Shown here: positions 24,145 to 36,909 of the stretch, in pieces
Layout of the letters: each line of letters opens with the position of its first letter
How positions within the stretch are numbered: position 1 is the stretch's first letter
Assembly (NCBI GenBank): GCA_019614645.1
Contig: JABWDB010000001.1
Span: forward strand, 16,781,501-16,845,500
Origin: Stratiolaelaps scimitus
Lineage: Eukaryota; Arthropoda; Arachnida; Mesostigmata; Laelapidae
Direction: 5' to 3'
DNA length: 64,000 bases
The notes under the pieces: generated by a model
What the model saw: only the letters and a program-made list of their open reading frames with translations
What the model was told of the DNA's origin: nothing
Databases searched by the model: none
Made by a program: the position numbers and the translations under genes

Positions 24145-26560
24145 GTGTTCTACACAATCCCTCTGCATAATTCTGCACTACGTCCGACGCCTCAGATACA
24201 CGATATATTTATAGTTTGTCATGGAGTAATCGATAGTCGCGTCTATCTCTTAACGCGTAATATAATACGTATATAATCCAGTCATGTGCTCTATACAAAG
24301 CAGCCTTCGGTTGAATGAAAGGACAGCGGGACTCCCATCGTCGGCGTCTTCCCTGTTCCAAGCGTTCCCCACAACAAGAAAAACAAACAGTTGCTTGTTG
24401 TAAGCTTGGCACTGGTTACATTTATTCAAGCATACAATAATTAGGAAATAATTAGGCTTGGCAGTTGTTTTATCAGTATGCGAATGCCCTCGTTGTAGTA
24501 GGTCCGCATTCCGGCTATTGTACTTTTCCCATAAATTAATGGACATCGTCACTGCAGCACGACGTCACTTCGCGGTAGTCTTGCAATACAAGAAGTGGTC
24601 ATTTCGAATGGAAGAACAGAAAAGGAACCGGTGCGCATTGTTATGGATAAGGTTCTTAGGATGAGGGGAAAGACGCAGCGTACGCTGTATATTTGCCACT
24701 TTGACACGAAGCCTCTGATGGTTAGTAATCTATGTGTGACATTCAAAAGAATAACACCAAAAAAACTCAACACATTTACGAACTGACCGAAATGCAGAGT
24801 ATAGCCTGACAGACGAAACACACAATTCGATATTTCGCACGAAATGATAGATATTTATATTTATTTTTACCTCTCGAATAAACCTAAGCAATGGTTATCA
24901 CGGGCTCGACGGGCTAGCATACCCATTCCACGAAGTCGCCCAACCAAAGATGATGTAGATCAAACCTCAATTCTTAAATGCTGCTTCAATGTAGCTCCTC
25001 AGCCAAGCTGCAAAGCCTCTCCCGAGAAGCGATTAGACGCATCATCAAATACTGTAGTACGTTGCAGCTAAGCAAGCTAAATACAAAACATTTCGAATAC
25101 TAAATGTTTTAACAAGGAAAAGCAATACGCTTGATCTGGGAGATCTGAAATACAGACGTGCAGCCACGAATACGGTGGAATCCGGTCTCTCATTGAAGGT
25201 AAAAACTACGCCGCGTAATATCTTCGGCACTTCGGTACCGTTTTCAGAACTTGCAAACAATTGGCCGAGGAAGAGGCATTTTTCCTGCAGATATTACACA
25301 CATATTCTATACTGCATCGGCGATACGAGTTCGTGCGGGACGCTTATAGGCCATAAACATTAGAATAGATCAGGGGTTCCGCCCACGCAGAATTAGAAGG
25401 TAAAGGTTTAATGGTTTATTGAAGGAGCTGTATCGTGACTGACACACGATAGCTGCACCGGCTGGTCATCGCGACAAAAGAAAAAAGCAGGTGACATTGG
25501 CCGGCAAATATTCTGCTAATAATATTTCGTTAATTGAGTTTCTCTTGCAGCTAAACGGGTTGCTCTCTTGAGTCAGGTATTGGCTCGAGTGGCCTTGGCA
25601 TTTAGATAATACAATGACAAGTGGCACCTATTGCGACATCGTACATTAACAGCAGCACTTCGATTGAAGCTGCTTGATTTGCATAGACCTCAGCAGCGGA
25701 GGATGCTTCCATTAACGGTTACCGATGTCTAGTGGAGGTAGAACTCACATATAGGGTGTACAAAGCGACGCGAAACAAGCTCCCAGCACTGGGAAAATGT
25801 ATGGAAGTGCTCCCCCCACCGAAAGAGGGGAGAAACGAATGTCAGCCAGCTCGTTAAAACAAAAATGGCTGTATACATATGTACACTGCTTCATAATCAA
25901 ATCGCCCTAGTGAATATGAAGCGACTTGCATATATATATATATATGTAATAGTATTTATGAAGGGACTGCTAGTTGTGTATATACGTGTGATGGCTGGGG
26001 ATGAGGAGGGGATTCAATGCAACCTCTCTACCGCTGGCGCCTTTTGCTCGAATCAGGAAAATGTCACGGGGAATAAAATATAGGCTCATCAGAGTTCTCC
26101 CTCCGCCTCGCTGTTCGTCATCCCAGCTGTTGTGACCGTTAGGCGACAGCAGTTAGCGCAGACTTTCTCTCCTTTCTCTCGCTTTGTACAGGTAATAGAG
26201 TGATACACGTTGCCGTATCTATTCGACTTACTAATAATAAACGCATCAATATGTACATAGAATATAATTAGGTGCTCTCTGTGTATCCGCCGTTTCGACT
26301 CGTACTGATTATATGTAGATACTAGTGATAAAATATGGATGGTCACACACCCAGTACGCCATTGTGCATCAATTGGCTGGACTATGGGCGTCAAGTCGTT
26401 CGTTCAGCGGGTCCCTCACCGCAGGCATTCGTGATGAAGGTCGTTCTGGACCATGCTCCATATTCATCGCGGCGGCCTGGCCATTCGCATGCGGCCTCAG
26501 AGGAAGACGCAGAGGAGAATATGAGGCTAAAATTGTGCTAATAAACGATGTTTCTGTCTG
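24145..26560. other. Unassigned open frames
   Basis: 24537-24786 (+) is open for about 80 codons with a weak donor (CTGATG|GTTAGT). 25055-25363 (+) and 25045-25260 (-) overlap and are both open with partial splice signals. At most one of the pair can be real. Confidence 0.25.
25397..25475 (-). repeat. SINE family 1, 3' part, minus orientation
   Basis: The minus strand reads AGCTCCTTCAATAAACC, then the CCTTTACCT tail, nearly identical to the copy at 54.6 kb. The tRNA-like head is not clear. Confidence 0.55.
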
Positions 26561-26567
26561 CCACCAG

Positions 26568-26657
26568 GTAGCAGAGTGTTGCCCTTCCATTGGCGGGCTG
26601 GATTTGATCGATGAGACGGTGCCTCTGGTTAGGCTGGCTGAGTGCCTGGCCGGCTAA
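26568..26657 (+). CDS. Possible terminal exon of unidentified gene
   Basis: A good acceptor (GTCTGCCACCAG) with a branch-like GCTAATA upstream opens a 29-codon reading frame ending in TAA. The peptide is acidic and leucine-rich (GGLDLIDETVPLVRLAE). It is short, so chance is a real alternative. No AATAAA was noted close by. Confidence 0.18.
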   Translation, partial: VAECCPSIGGLDLIDETVPLVRLAECLAG

Positions 26658-26659
26658 CT

Positions 26660-28600
26660 GACTCATGGGCGTCCCGATATTCGATCGAATGGATAATATT
26701 AGATACACCGTTTTCCTGCACGTTTAGGATAACCGTGGACGTACCCATTTTCACATAGTGACCTTGTCAACGTGACACTGGTGAACTTCTTTCGGTATTA
26801 GCCTTCAGCATTCATATATAATATAAACCTACTCGCTCCCCACATATGTATATATATATATATATATATCTTATTACACTAAAGGCTGATAAATTATATA
26901 TTTATTCAAACATTCTGATAAAATTCACACTTAATAAATGTACATATACAGTGGGTCCGACAAATGCCCGGTCATCCTGATGTTTCACAGAAATTGATAC
27001 AATCATATTATATATAAGATCGTAATTAGGGAGAACGAACACTACAGGACTCGAATAAGCCATATTTTTTTAATATCATGTTGGAAAACAAAACTGCATT
27101 ATACTGCAGCGTGAATGAATAAAAAGTATTTTTCTAAGATATTGCCCCACCGTGTAAATTGTCGATTGTCACAAGCATTTAACATAATACCAGCGATGTG
27201 ATGGTACCATCCTCTGTGACACATACGCCGAAATGTCGCGTAAATATGCGAGGCAAACCACGTTATTTTTGCTTCTCGGCGTTTTTCATACGTACGACGA
27301 ACCCAAACTTCGTGAGTGGATAACATGTAAGGTGCAGCTTGAAATCGTCAACTTGCTAGCGGCAAGCGAACCCATCAAAAAGGAGATTTTTTCGCTCGAC
27401 CATCCTGAATACATTTTGTTGCTGATTCGAAATTTCTGAATGAATACTGTGACAATATTGCTAACTTGCAGCAAATAGTTTTCACTTTATCCAATTACAT
27501 TCTCAATCATGATTCACATCTGCTCGGATCATACTTGAACTGAGAGTTGGAGCCAAATCCGTGTGCGTTTATGCCCTTGCCCGGCGACGTCATCCTTTCT
27601 ACAAACAGGAAGACCCAGAATAGTACATAAATACATAGAAATTATGATAAAATCTCGCAGAGAGGGAGAAGAGGGGCGCGATAATCGATCATGGATGATT
27701 CTCGCGCGCATGTACAGGCGTCAGAAAAAGTCTGATACGCGGATAATTTGTCTCCTACGGTCACGTACACAGTGGATAAATCTGAGTTCGCTCGGCGGTT
27801 CAGCTGCCGACAAATAGCTTGCACATATCCGTGTTACGGGACAAAAAAAGCAACATGAAATTCTAACTCACTTCGTTAAGCACCATACAGAGCATTCACC
27901 AGATCTACTGAACGTCACCGAAAGCGCGAAGCATAAATCGAACAGCAAATCGTACAGGATATTCATAGCTATGTTGTGTGGCGAGAATTGGTGTAGGTAA
28001 CAAGAACTGGATAAACGTCAGCTGTTCAGCAGAAAAGGGTTAAGGAAGCGACCTTTTGATGTTGTATAAGACCATCATAACAAAGGTGTGATTTAGCAGA
28101 AGGATTGCAGAAAGTTGAACCGCGATATTCGGACTTGTACACCAACCGAACGTAAAATGCGTGTTTCATGTCGGGCCGTACTACTCGAATTTGATCGCGA
28201 ACTGACAGATAGATCAGTCAAGTCAGTCGGTGTTCGACCCAGTGCCAACGTTACCCTCAAACGTGATCATTTTTGCATTCATTCACACCAGCTGTACGCA
28301 TACAAATACAGCAGCTCCCTAAACAGAGCTTTCACGTAGGTGTAAACTATTGAAAATTACTTATACAAATGAACGCAGCACTCTTGATGAATCTCTCGTG
28401 CCGGCTTGCGCTCTACGCATGTGTGCGCATGTTTATGACGCATACGTAAAAACCTACTGCCGCGGAAATAACGAGAGCTCACCAACGGAAATATACATAT
28501 AGAGTTTGGGGGGTCGTCTGCATAATTACCATCGCCATATCGCCGTTCATAAAAATCCGCCGACAGATGCTCTCGACTCGTTGCCGCTACAGGGACAGTT
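26660..28600. other. No supported gene
   Basis: 27099-27474 has open frames on both strands. The minus one has an F-R-R...C-H-R-G-W-Y-H-H pattern faintly like a transposase end, too weak to call. The rest shows nothing. Confidence 0.25.
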
Positions 28601-28602
28601 AA

Positions 28603-30307
28603 TTAGCCGTCCGTCGCGGTTTCAGTGGTGCTGCCGCTGAAGGCAACTCGGTTCACACTTCCGTAAGTCCAACGAGTATAGTGTCCCTCGTAGTTCTTGA
28701 AGCGACGGTGAACTGCCTGGCAGCTTGGGAGATAGATGTGAACAAAGGTATGGGTGGCTATTTTCGCAACTTTTCGGAGTCGATTCAAAATCTCTCAGCT
28801 ATATTCTACAACACAACGTCTACGTTCAATTAGGGTTCTGCCGACCCTTTCAAATATATGATGGAATATAGCAGCCGAAGGATAGGGTTGACCGACGGGA
28901 GCTAGGTTTGCATCCGAACGTGTCCGCAGATTTGGAAAGCTCGAGTGGTACGGGTCGCACGGGTATACTTTCCCTGTGGTATTCATATGGGAAGATTAGT
29001 TCACGTGATTCGAATGTATCATGTAACGCCATTCAACCAATACATATGCAGCATTCACACCCGCCGTCCACGCTAAGTACCATAGGCCTCATTGGTAATC
29101 AACCAGTTGACGAATTTTTATTTTTTTGTTTTAGATCCGTCTGAAATATCCTCGCAGCCAGACATGAAAATCGTAAATGATGTTGATGTTTCGTCTGCCA
29201 ACCTCCTATGACACCTGAGAAAACCATAATAGATTTAAAGCAGAGAAAGCGTCATAAGAAGCGAGCATGCGAAGTTCGGTATATTCATTTGCAAACCCCT
29301 CAGTATTATATTCAGATGATAGCTTGAAGACTCTGGCGTTCCAGGTATGTTTCGTGCCTCCTCAAGGTGCTTTGTTTATAAGAATGGCGAGCGACTTATT
29401 GGTCGCATTCGTGATCACCTATGGCAACGTCATTCTGTGTTCTACTCAATGGAAGACTGTCGAGTGAAGGTCGCCCAAGCTCGGGATGTCGCCAAGGCGC
29501 CGTACTCGCGACATGGTCCAAATATTATACTAAACCTTTATAGCTAAAAAGCCTTTTATCATTGACATGTTTTCGTAAAGTATACAAAACTATATAGCCA
29601 AATTATATATGAACAAAATGATTTGATTTGAAAACGACAATCAAAGTATAATACGATCTAATTACTGAATAATTACCTGTCCGACTCACCTGCAATCCGT
29701 ACGATAGCGCGTGGCTCTGGCATGATACCCTTAGCAGTATGTAGATAACTTGTTGGAAACGTGACATGAGGAACGTTCATGTGAGCACACACATTCACCA
29801 TCAAATTGTCGTGTTGCCCACTCCAAGTGCACTGGAAGTTCATCCCCACGGTCCTCCGAAGCCCGAGCGGACACGAAGCCGGGGTAGGCGGCGGGTGAAG
29901 CTGAAAAATGACATCAGCGAGTCTAAATGTAGTTGCTAGCAACAATCGCCCAGACGTGAATCTAACTAGGGAAATAAATTCCGCAGGGCAATCCGTTCGT
30001 TCCGACTACGTAGTCGGATAGCCCCTACCCGGAGTCTGGCTGTATCATCTCTACGTTGGATGATGGGAGGGGGAATAGTTAGAGCAAATGGGGTCGACAC
30101 AGACTAAAGTCACGCTATTTGGAGAGACTGCTAACTATCAAATATTTTGCGCCGTCCTGCAGCGCGGACGTGCACCCTGTCGAATGTGTACATTTTAAGT
30201 AAGTGTAGGAAACTCACTTCTTCTCCTATAAATACATAGAGACTGTCACTGTGAGTACCTATCCAGCTCTTACTAAGCCATGACGCGAGCTTAGCTATAG
30301 CAACGGT
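28603..30307 (-). CDS. 3' exons of an unidentified gene (set B)
   Basis: Proposed exons are 30307-30218, 29900-29690 and 28793-28603, totalling 164 codons with TAA. The middle exon is best: its acceptor ends CATTTTTCAG and its donor is TTGCAG|GTGAGT. The first exon ends GAAGAA|GTGAGT in phase 0, matching the middle exon. The last exon's acceptor (GCTGAG) is weaker but joins in phase as GAG. Exon 1 includes a run SWIGTHSDSLYVFIGEE. Exon 2 is cysteine-containing and includes NVCAHMNVPHVTF, which is loosely like the N-terminal (PBP1-like) lobe of glutamate receptors; this is only an impression. Exon 3 includes KNYEGHYTRWTYGSV and ends in a Ser/Thr-rich tail. The set lies on the same strand as the receptor and about 4 kb downstream of it. 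Confidence 0.38.
30001..30018. repeat. Perfect 18 bp palindrome
   Basis: TCCGACTACGTAGTCGGA reads the same on both strands. It lies in the proposed intron of set B. Confidence 0.9.
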
Positions 30308-30319
30308 CTAGCTCCGAGC

Positions 30320-32460
30320 GTTCCTTTCATGGAGACGCAGTCAAAGTCGCCAGTAATGATGTATTGTTAAGTTTACATAATTGCGCACATAAATTTCGAC
30401 CGCCTTCTTGCTTGTTGCCTATGCTTTACAGTACTCTGTCGTGATATCCTAAACGTGTCTATCAAACTGTTGCGAAATTCGTTTTCGTAGAGTAAAGTAA
30501 CAGAGTACGGTAGAGTACGGTAACAACGCAAACACAGACATAGTTTTCCCTTGCTGCCGAGATGTTTCATTCCGAAACCTGTATTGAAAGCGAGCTTTTG
30601 TATAAACGGTTCGTTTTGAGATAATGCAAAATTTCATCAAATGTATCCTCTGCATCTCTCCTATTTCAACTAACAATCAGATTAAAATACAATGAGCACA
30701 GATGAAGCAATGCCCGTGGTAACCAGTCTGTAACTCTGGCGGGCTTGTATCAGTGCATGTGCAAATGCGTGTGCGCAACAACAGATACAAGACTCCTGGG
30801 TAAAAACGCTTACATCATCGCAAGTGTACGGCTTTACAAATGCAAGTTAAAATGAAGGAGAAAAAAATGATATTTACGACGAGGTTGCCATGAATATGGA
30901 CAGCTGTATCAAAAGGTTCATGGGCGTGACTGCTGTTGAAATCGTAACACAGAGCCAAGTCGCGTGCTCAATAAAAATCGCGTCTTTGTGGCTATTTCTG
31001 TTGCATATATAATGTTGTTTCGTTGCATGGTACGAAATATGCATATGCAGTATTTCATAGTCCCCATTGCTCCCGGCTGCCTTTTTCACTTAGAATTTTA
31101 CGTGCCGCCAGCCAGCTTTTGTACAGCGGATCTACTGGCCATAAACATGATCAATAAAAAGATGGCTATATAATACTACATTGCGTAACTTGGGGTGCGG
31201 ATCGACGCTGTAGCATGATTCCAAAAAGAAAAAACAAACTCTCCCCGCATAGAACACTGTCTAAGCCATTGATGTGTTCAGCAAACCGTGATCTAGTTCT
31301 GGCCTTAGATACTGAATTATTATTGTTATTATAATTATGGGTAAACTCGTATATTTGAGTTCGATATGACGAAGGAATTGGATACGACCTTGCCAAATTT
31401 AGTTTCATAATTTACAATAGCATTATGCTCGGTCGTGTCTGACGCGTCACCTTACATTTTAAACGTACTAAAACACGTGTGTTTAGTTTTGCACTTTTCA
31501 AGATTCCTAACTGTGGTAAATGTTAGGTACACGAACTAATTGCTGTTCTGCTGGGGTGATGCGAGGAATCCTTGTACTCAACTATTTAATAGGGCCTTTC
31601 CTATTGCTTGAGTTCTTCCCTGCGATTCAGGTATATACCATTTCCCTTAGGTTTCACGTAATATGGTTTTGAAAAATTGTTCAATGGTTGCAAACTGACA
31701 AATACTTTCGTTCCCTGTTGAGTAAACGACCATCATTGCATTACAGGGTGTGGAGCGGATAGAATCCTGATTATCGTTTGTCAATATATTTATCAAGGCG
31801 ACTCGAAGCGAGAAATAGAGGAGTTAGCGATTAATGGCTTCTCTTAACAATTTGATGTTGATGAATCCTCTTTTTCTGCTGCTGCTGCTGCTGCTTTCGA
31901 CAGCAAAGACCTGCACTTTTGCTCTTAGCTTCTTGTCTTGATGTCACCATGCTGAAAAAAAAACCTAGCTCAGATAGGGTGATTGTCGTCCGCCTAAGTT
32001 TTCGTTGCCCCTCATTAAAACCTCGTTAGGATTTATCTAACGAGTGACAAAGGTTTCAGGCGAGTTAACTCCAATTCGCTTTGAAATCAACCCACGCTTT
32101 CTCCCGTCTTGGCTCCTTAGATACTCAGACTATGATAGTGGAGTAGTGAAGTAGCAAATGGCCGCTTTACCTCAAGGTCAACGAGATTGCATCGATGACT
32201 CGATTACAACGGCAACTTGGTGCAATGCGCCCGACTACAAGCGAAGCGTAAAATAAGTGGTCATATTTTTTTCAATTGTCCTTCAAGGCACATACTCATC
32301 AAAACTGTTTTTCACTTTCTCCCGCAGATAGGTATAATATTTGATTACATATACTGCTGTGCTTAAGGGACGCATAATGCCCGTGTGAACTGTCGATCGA
32401 AAGAATACCGTCCACCGAAAGATGATGAAGAAAATGATCGCAGCTAAGCATATATTGTAT
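30320..32460. other. Probable intron or intergenic DNA
   Basis: AT-rich. It includes a short (CTG)5-6 run near 31876. Minus-strand open frames at 30449-30676 and 30874-31089 lack good splice signals. Confidence 0.3.
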
Positions 32461-32474
32461 TATCCGAATGGTAC

Positions 32475-33375
32475 TTAACTGACTATGTTCAGTCGATGAT
32501 GAAGTTTAAGATATCTAACATATTTTTCTTCCCGCAAACGTCTTGAACCCATAGCAAAGGAGGTCAAATCGAAGATCATGGAATCGAAGCTCGATACATT
32601 GCCATGTGTTATGCGTATCAGGTGTACAAATCCCGGCGATTTGTTAGTCCCTTTGTTCATGTTCAGAATTGTACATTTTCTGCTCTCAACGAAGCAATGA
32701 TCAGCATACGCTCGTACAACCCTCTCCGACAATGCTTTATGGACACAGAAGAATGAGGGGGAGGAGGAGGCGGCGGCGGCGACGCGAGTTATTTAGAATA
32801 TAATTATTCGCTATGAACGAGGCTAGCGAGAGTGCACCACTCAACATCCTTCAGAGAATTCGAGAAAGCAAGCAACAAGCAAAGTTATCGATTTTAAGTA
32901 ATTGTTGCTGAGACCCGGACCAGCCTGAGGGCAGATTTGCTCAGGACGGCCTCCCCCAATCTCCCCTTGATGAACGGGTCCGAGGGACACTTGGCCCTAG
33001 CACCGGAACCAAAGAGCACACACACGAAACTCAATGCGCCAATCAGTCAGCGAAGAGAATCGCTAACTAGAAGGCGCGCTCGTTGCAGCTCTGTTAATAA
33101 ACCAATAAAACCTTTACCTTTAGCTCGTGTACACGTGCGCGATCTCAATCCCTGGATAATTTAGTCCCGCTCGCTTGCCAGTGAGCGAGTGATTCAAGCT
33201 CGGTACAGCGTATCCGGCGAATGTGCATAATCAAAGAGATGTTCTGATTGTTGAGATTCATGTTCGCTCAACGACTCATATAATGATTGGTTTGGTGTGT
33301 GGAGTTAACTCGAATTAGACGTTCATTATGCCGTTATGTCAAGTGTCAAATACCTACCTGCGTATCTCTTTGATA
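32475..33375 (-). CDS. Candidate 5' exons possibly belonging to set B
   Basis: An exon starts at 32737 after a long pyrimidine tract ending CCATAAAG. It stays open to a TAA at 32475 unless a donor is used earlier (GTATCG, GTTAGA and GTCAGT all lie in frame). It encodes about 85 residues including ERVVRAYADHCFVESRKC. Upstream, a donor TACGCAG|GTAGGT at 33357 ends a short open stretch in phase 1, and that phase fits the 32737 exon. If the GTCAGT donor near 32478 were used, the exon would join the 30307 exon in phase 0. All joins are inferred; no family is recognised. Confidence 0.25.
33060..33122 (+). repeat. SINE family 1 tail fragment
   Basis: The stretch ends GCAGCTCTGTTAATAAACC and AAAACCTTTACCTTT, the 3' signature of the family. 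The head is missing or decayed. Confidence 0.45.
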
Positions 33376-33929
33376 CTGAGCTCGAAGACGGCGTTGAAAA
33401 GACAATTTTTTCAATGAATCTTGTTTATTTTAAAACCTTTTAGATGGGCGTCCGCGGTACAGGAGCCAACAGATGTGTTCCCTGTATCATGACTGTTTTT
33501 TTTTTTCGATCGTCACAATGAACTAGAACACGTGCATTTGTTCCACTTATCACTCACCAGCGGACGGAAATTCATTTACGTATGATGATGCAAAGCCAAT
33601 TCGATGCGTCTTTTGACAATAAACGCTGAAAGTGCTCGTAATGTCGTACCAGCACTTCTCACTTGAAATGTCCGTTGCACAATACTATATTCTATTTATT
33701 ATTTCGCTCCCGCTGATACATCGGACCTTCCGCAGTTTCTGGTGATTGAGTTATCAAGTTAGGTCGTTTGCTCGACGTTATGCTTCATCTTCCACTGGAC
33801 CAAATCTTACCAGATAATGAAAGCAACGTGAACAACTACAACAAACAGGCGAACAAAGGCACTTTATTCAGACAATATCATTATTGACTGCCGCCTCGAA
33901 CTCGTTTTTCGTCTTATTTTGTCGCTGTA

Positions 33930-34058
33930 GATGTCGTTACTTGGTTATGGTCCCGAGCTAGTTTCGTACTACTTCAAACCATATGTGTCCTGCGGGGATC
34001 GAACCTGGAACGCTCGAGGGTTCCAAGTTCTTGGCGCCACCCCCGCGTTATCCCGCTT
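33930..34058 (-). repeat. tRNA-derived SINE (family 2), minus orientation
   Basis: The minus strand has the B box GGTTCGATCCC, the shared GAACTTGGAACCCTCG upstream of it and the shared CAGGACACATATGGTTTG behind it. It lies about 220 bp past the stop of the ionotropic receptor gene. Confidence 0.6.
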
Positions 34059-34281
34059 GAGTTGCCACCTTCAACATGGCCACGCCGGACAGGCCGATTC
34101 TTGTCAATGCATTATTCGGTTATAGACACGTTTAAACGGTATCCATTCGCAAACCATTTACGACCCCAGTCACATCGACTTAGATACACTCTGCAGATAC
34201 AGTTAATCTTTGTTTTCCTTCCTGGCCGAGCTCGTTTTGAGCAGACTGCTGCCATGACAGTTCTGTGTTGATTTTTATCGA

Positions 34282-36842
34282 CTAGATCGTTTGCACAAAG
34301 TGCTCAAACATCAATATCAGCAGAGCGATCAGAAGACCCCAGAGAAAATAAAATCCCGGCATAAGGAAGGTTAAATTCATACTCGAAGGCGACTCCTGAA
34401 TGCGAGTGATCTCATCGAGAGTCTTTGCTTGAAGGGCTTTTGCGATTTCCGACCATACGACGAATGGGCTTAGCCACCGATGACCGTACCTTGTTGCACA
34501 TGCTTGCTTCCGAATGTTCTTCTTCGCTTGGCCGTAACGCGGATAGAGTGTGTCAGCGTAGTGTTGAATATCGACCGAGTAGCGGGCCATACGGGCCAGT
34601 TGCAGCGGACGGGAAAACAATTTCTGCTCAAATATTTTCGTGGTCCACCAGCTATAAGCTAACGCTTTCGCAGTGTTGTCGATGTAAAAATAACGCCATA
34701 TCTCGCTCTTTCTCTCACGCAGGAAGTATAGCCGTTCGAGATACATTGCCGACATGATATACAGATCGAGGGCAGTTCCTTCGAACGCCTCAAGTTTGTC
34801 CCTTGTGGTGTGGTTGTCCGCTGAGCGTTCCCTCTGTTCGATTTGCAGACACGATTTCTCATCAAACTTCCTCTGATTCAGGACGAACAGATCATTGATA
34901 TCAATGATGCACATATTCTGATCAGGCGAGACACGTTGCTGATTTCGTATTGCGTCCAATAACGTGTCGACGTTTTTGAAGCTATGCTGTCCTTTCACTA
35001 TCGCCATCATCGACATAATTTCACCGCGATATAGGCCCGAGGGTATCTGGACTAGGAGCAACCACATGCCTACTATGAACCTGAGTGAGGCACTCCAGCT
35101 CCAGAGACCCTTCGAGATGCTATCCAAACCAACAGGTTGCACTGTAGAGCTCACCACATAGAAAAGGTGATTAGGCAGTAACAATAAGGCCAACTGTATT
35201 CGCTGGTATCGTCTATCGTCACCGTTAGCGATGTAAAGATACGTAACGTCAAACGTGACGATGATGGACGTCATCGTCACGATGGCCACCGTAAGGCATA
35301 TCCACACATCCGTATCAAACACTTCCAGTAGATTGGTAAACAGTTTTCCTGGGAGTTCCCGACGGGCAACGAGGTTTTCCTCCGCGTGCACAACCCGGGT
35401 TATCGACAAGCCCCCACCAGCAGTGTACAGATGGTCGAAATGATCGTCTTCCGTATCCTTGGTGACGTCTCTAGAAATTTCTCTCCAGTATGGGGAATTC
35501 GAATATATTTTAAGGGACTCAACGGGAATGCTCGAGTTGCACAGACGAATCATGCAGGTCACCGGCAATGTAACCCGCAGCCGGAGGTCACAGTCATCGT
35601 CACTAGCAGCTGCACTGTCTTTAGGACCCTTGGTTGCCCGAGACCGTAGCGTGTCCATTGTGTAGCTCGATGATTGACATCCATCCCTGCGAAATCGAGC
35701 ATAGTCCCCTCCGCAAATTAACTCTGCTCGAAATTGGGATGGCGGCATTATTGGTTGTCGTGGCCACAGAATGTTCGATACGTTGATGTTGAGGAGCCTT
35801 TCACACGGGACTTCAGTGAACATGTGGCCGTTAACGATGACTGATGCAGTAACAGTATTCACTTCTCCCTTTAGAGCGGTAGTGATTATTATATTTGGTG
35901 GGTCAGCCCTCGGGTGCCTGGATATTGTGACGATTTTAACGTACTCTGATACATGTAACAAAATATGAAACTCTCGTTATCCAATCGCTCCATGAGGTAT
36001 GTGGCTACAATTAATTATATAATCTAAACATAAAAATATCATTCATTTTTTTCAATTTTTTTACTATGATATACATAGATTAAGCTTCGAGTGAAATGAG
36101 TAGAGACTTATAAGAAGGTGCATACAATGATCACAATGATTACCGAAGTCACCAGCACCCCGCTCCAATGTGCAGTGCATCTATGGTATGACATTAATAT
36201 CTAGTTCAATACCTAACATTCTTTTTACTTTGCAGTTGTGGACAAATTTGTTTCCATGGGTATTAGCATTAGAAAAAATATTCGCAAGTACTTCGTCGGC
36301 TAACGATCATGTCACTTTCTGCCTTGGGCAATTCATTGAGTTTCCCGCTGCTAGCTAATACGTGAGAGACACCCAGAGGCAAAAAAACCATTACCTTCAC
36401 TGTCGTCCTGCTCCCAAATCTTCTTGAATTTGTAAATTCCTGTAACAATATCAAATGAAGCTGTTTGGCCGTCGCCGCACAGGATCACTAGACAGGACTC
36501 GTGGTGACACCAATGAACGGGAAGATTTCTCAGAAATGTTTCAAGAAAGATTTCGCAATCAGACGTCAGACAATTATGTCTCTTCTGCGAGATTACTGCG
36601 ATATCTAATGAACTCCCGACAGCCTCGGCCAACTTCGAGCAGGTGTTAATTAGACGAAATCGACGTTGTGCACTGGGGTGCATTAGCGAAATGACGTTAC
36701 GTAAGACTCGAGTAACGAACGTGGCAGGGTCATATACGCACGCATTAACTTGTTTTTGCGCCAAAGTCGAGCAATTCGAATTGGCAAACACGTGTACCGC
36801 AACAATAAAGCTTAGGACTCCGATTGCCCCCAAAGCAGCCAT
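34282..36842 (-). CDS. Ionotropic receptor (variant iGluR), two exons
   Basis: Exons are 36842-36395 and 35945-34282. The donor reads GAAG|GTAATG and the acceptor ATCAG|AGTACG; both sides are phase 1 and rejoin as a GAG codon. The product is about 703 residues. I chose the first ATG, which opens MAALGAIGVLSFIVAV, a typical signal peptide; upstream in frame there is only a TAG about 20 codons away and no other ATG. Exon 1 gives a cysteine-containing extracellular region. Exon 2 gives further ligand-binding sequence, M1 at about 363-381, a hydrophobic pore segment at 400-418, M3 at 437-459 (ending IPSGLYRGEIMSMM), an S2 half, and M4 at 679-697 ending in FEHF. This order is the iGluR/IR plan. 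IRs are protostome ligand-gated cation channels for smell, taste, temperature or humidity. The canonical SYTANLAAF of M3 is absent, as expected of a divergent IR. Ligand and subfamily cannot be told. Confidence 0.85.
35946..36394 (-). other. Intron of the ionotropic receptor gene
   Basis: This 449 bp intron starts GTAATG and ends TATCAG. The acceptor is preceded by a T-rich tract. Reading exon 2 back past the acceptor meets an in-frame TAA at 35977-35979, so splicing is needed to reach the signal-peptide exon. The intron is phase 1. Confidence 0.75.
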
Positions 36843-36902
36843 GTTGTGTTGGTTCAACTTAGCTCGTACGCTTCGGCGGCTAGACCTTCGAGGCAAATGC
36901 TA

Positions 36903-36909
36903 TTATATA
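36903..36909 (-). promoter_or_regulatory. Possible TATA box of the ionotropic receptor gene
   Basis: TATATAA on the minus strand lies about 60 bp upstream of the chosen ATG at 36842. A start site about 30 bp further on would leave a leader of some 35 nt. AT-rich DNA makes chance matches common, so this is suggestive only. Confidence 0.3.

Noticed and set aside
25045..25363. Two overlapping open frames on opposite strands, each with a possible splice site
   Set aside because: They cannot both be coding, and nothing in the sequence decides between them.
27099..27474. A transposase C-terminus on the minus strand
   Set aside because: Only a faint F-R-R...H-H pattern is present, with frame changes and no terminal repeats.
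34282..35961. The receptor as a single 559-codon exon starting at 35961
   Set aside because: That start is TTG without a signal peptide. The spliced model adds a signal-peptide exon in phase.
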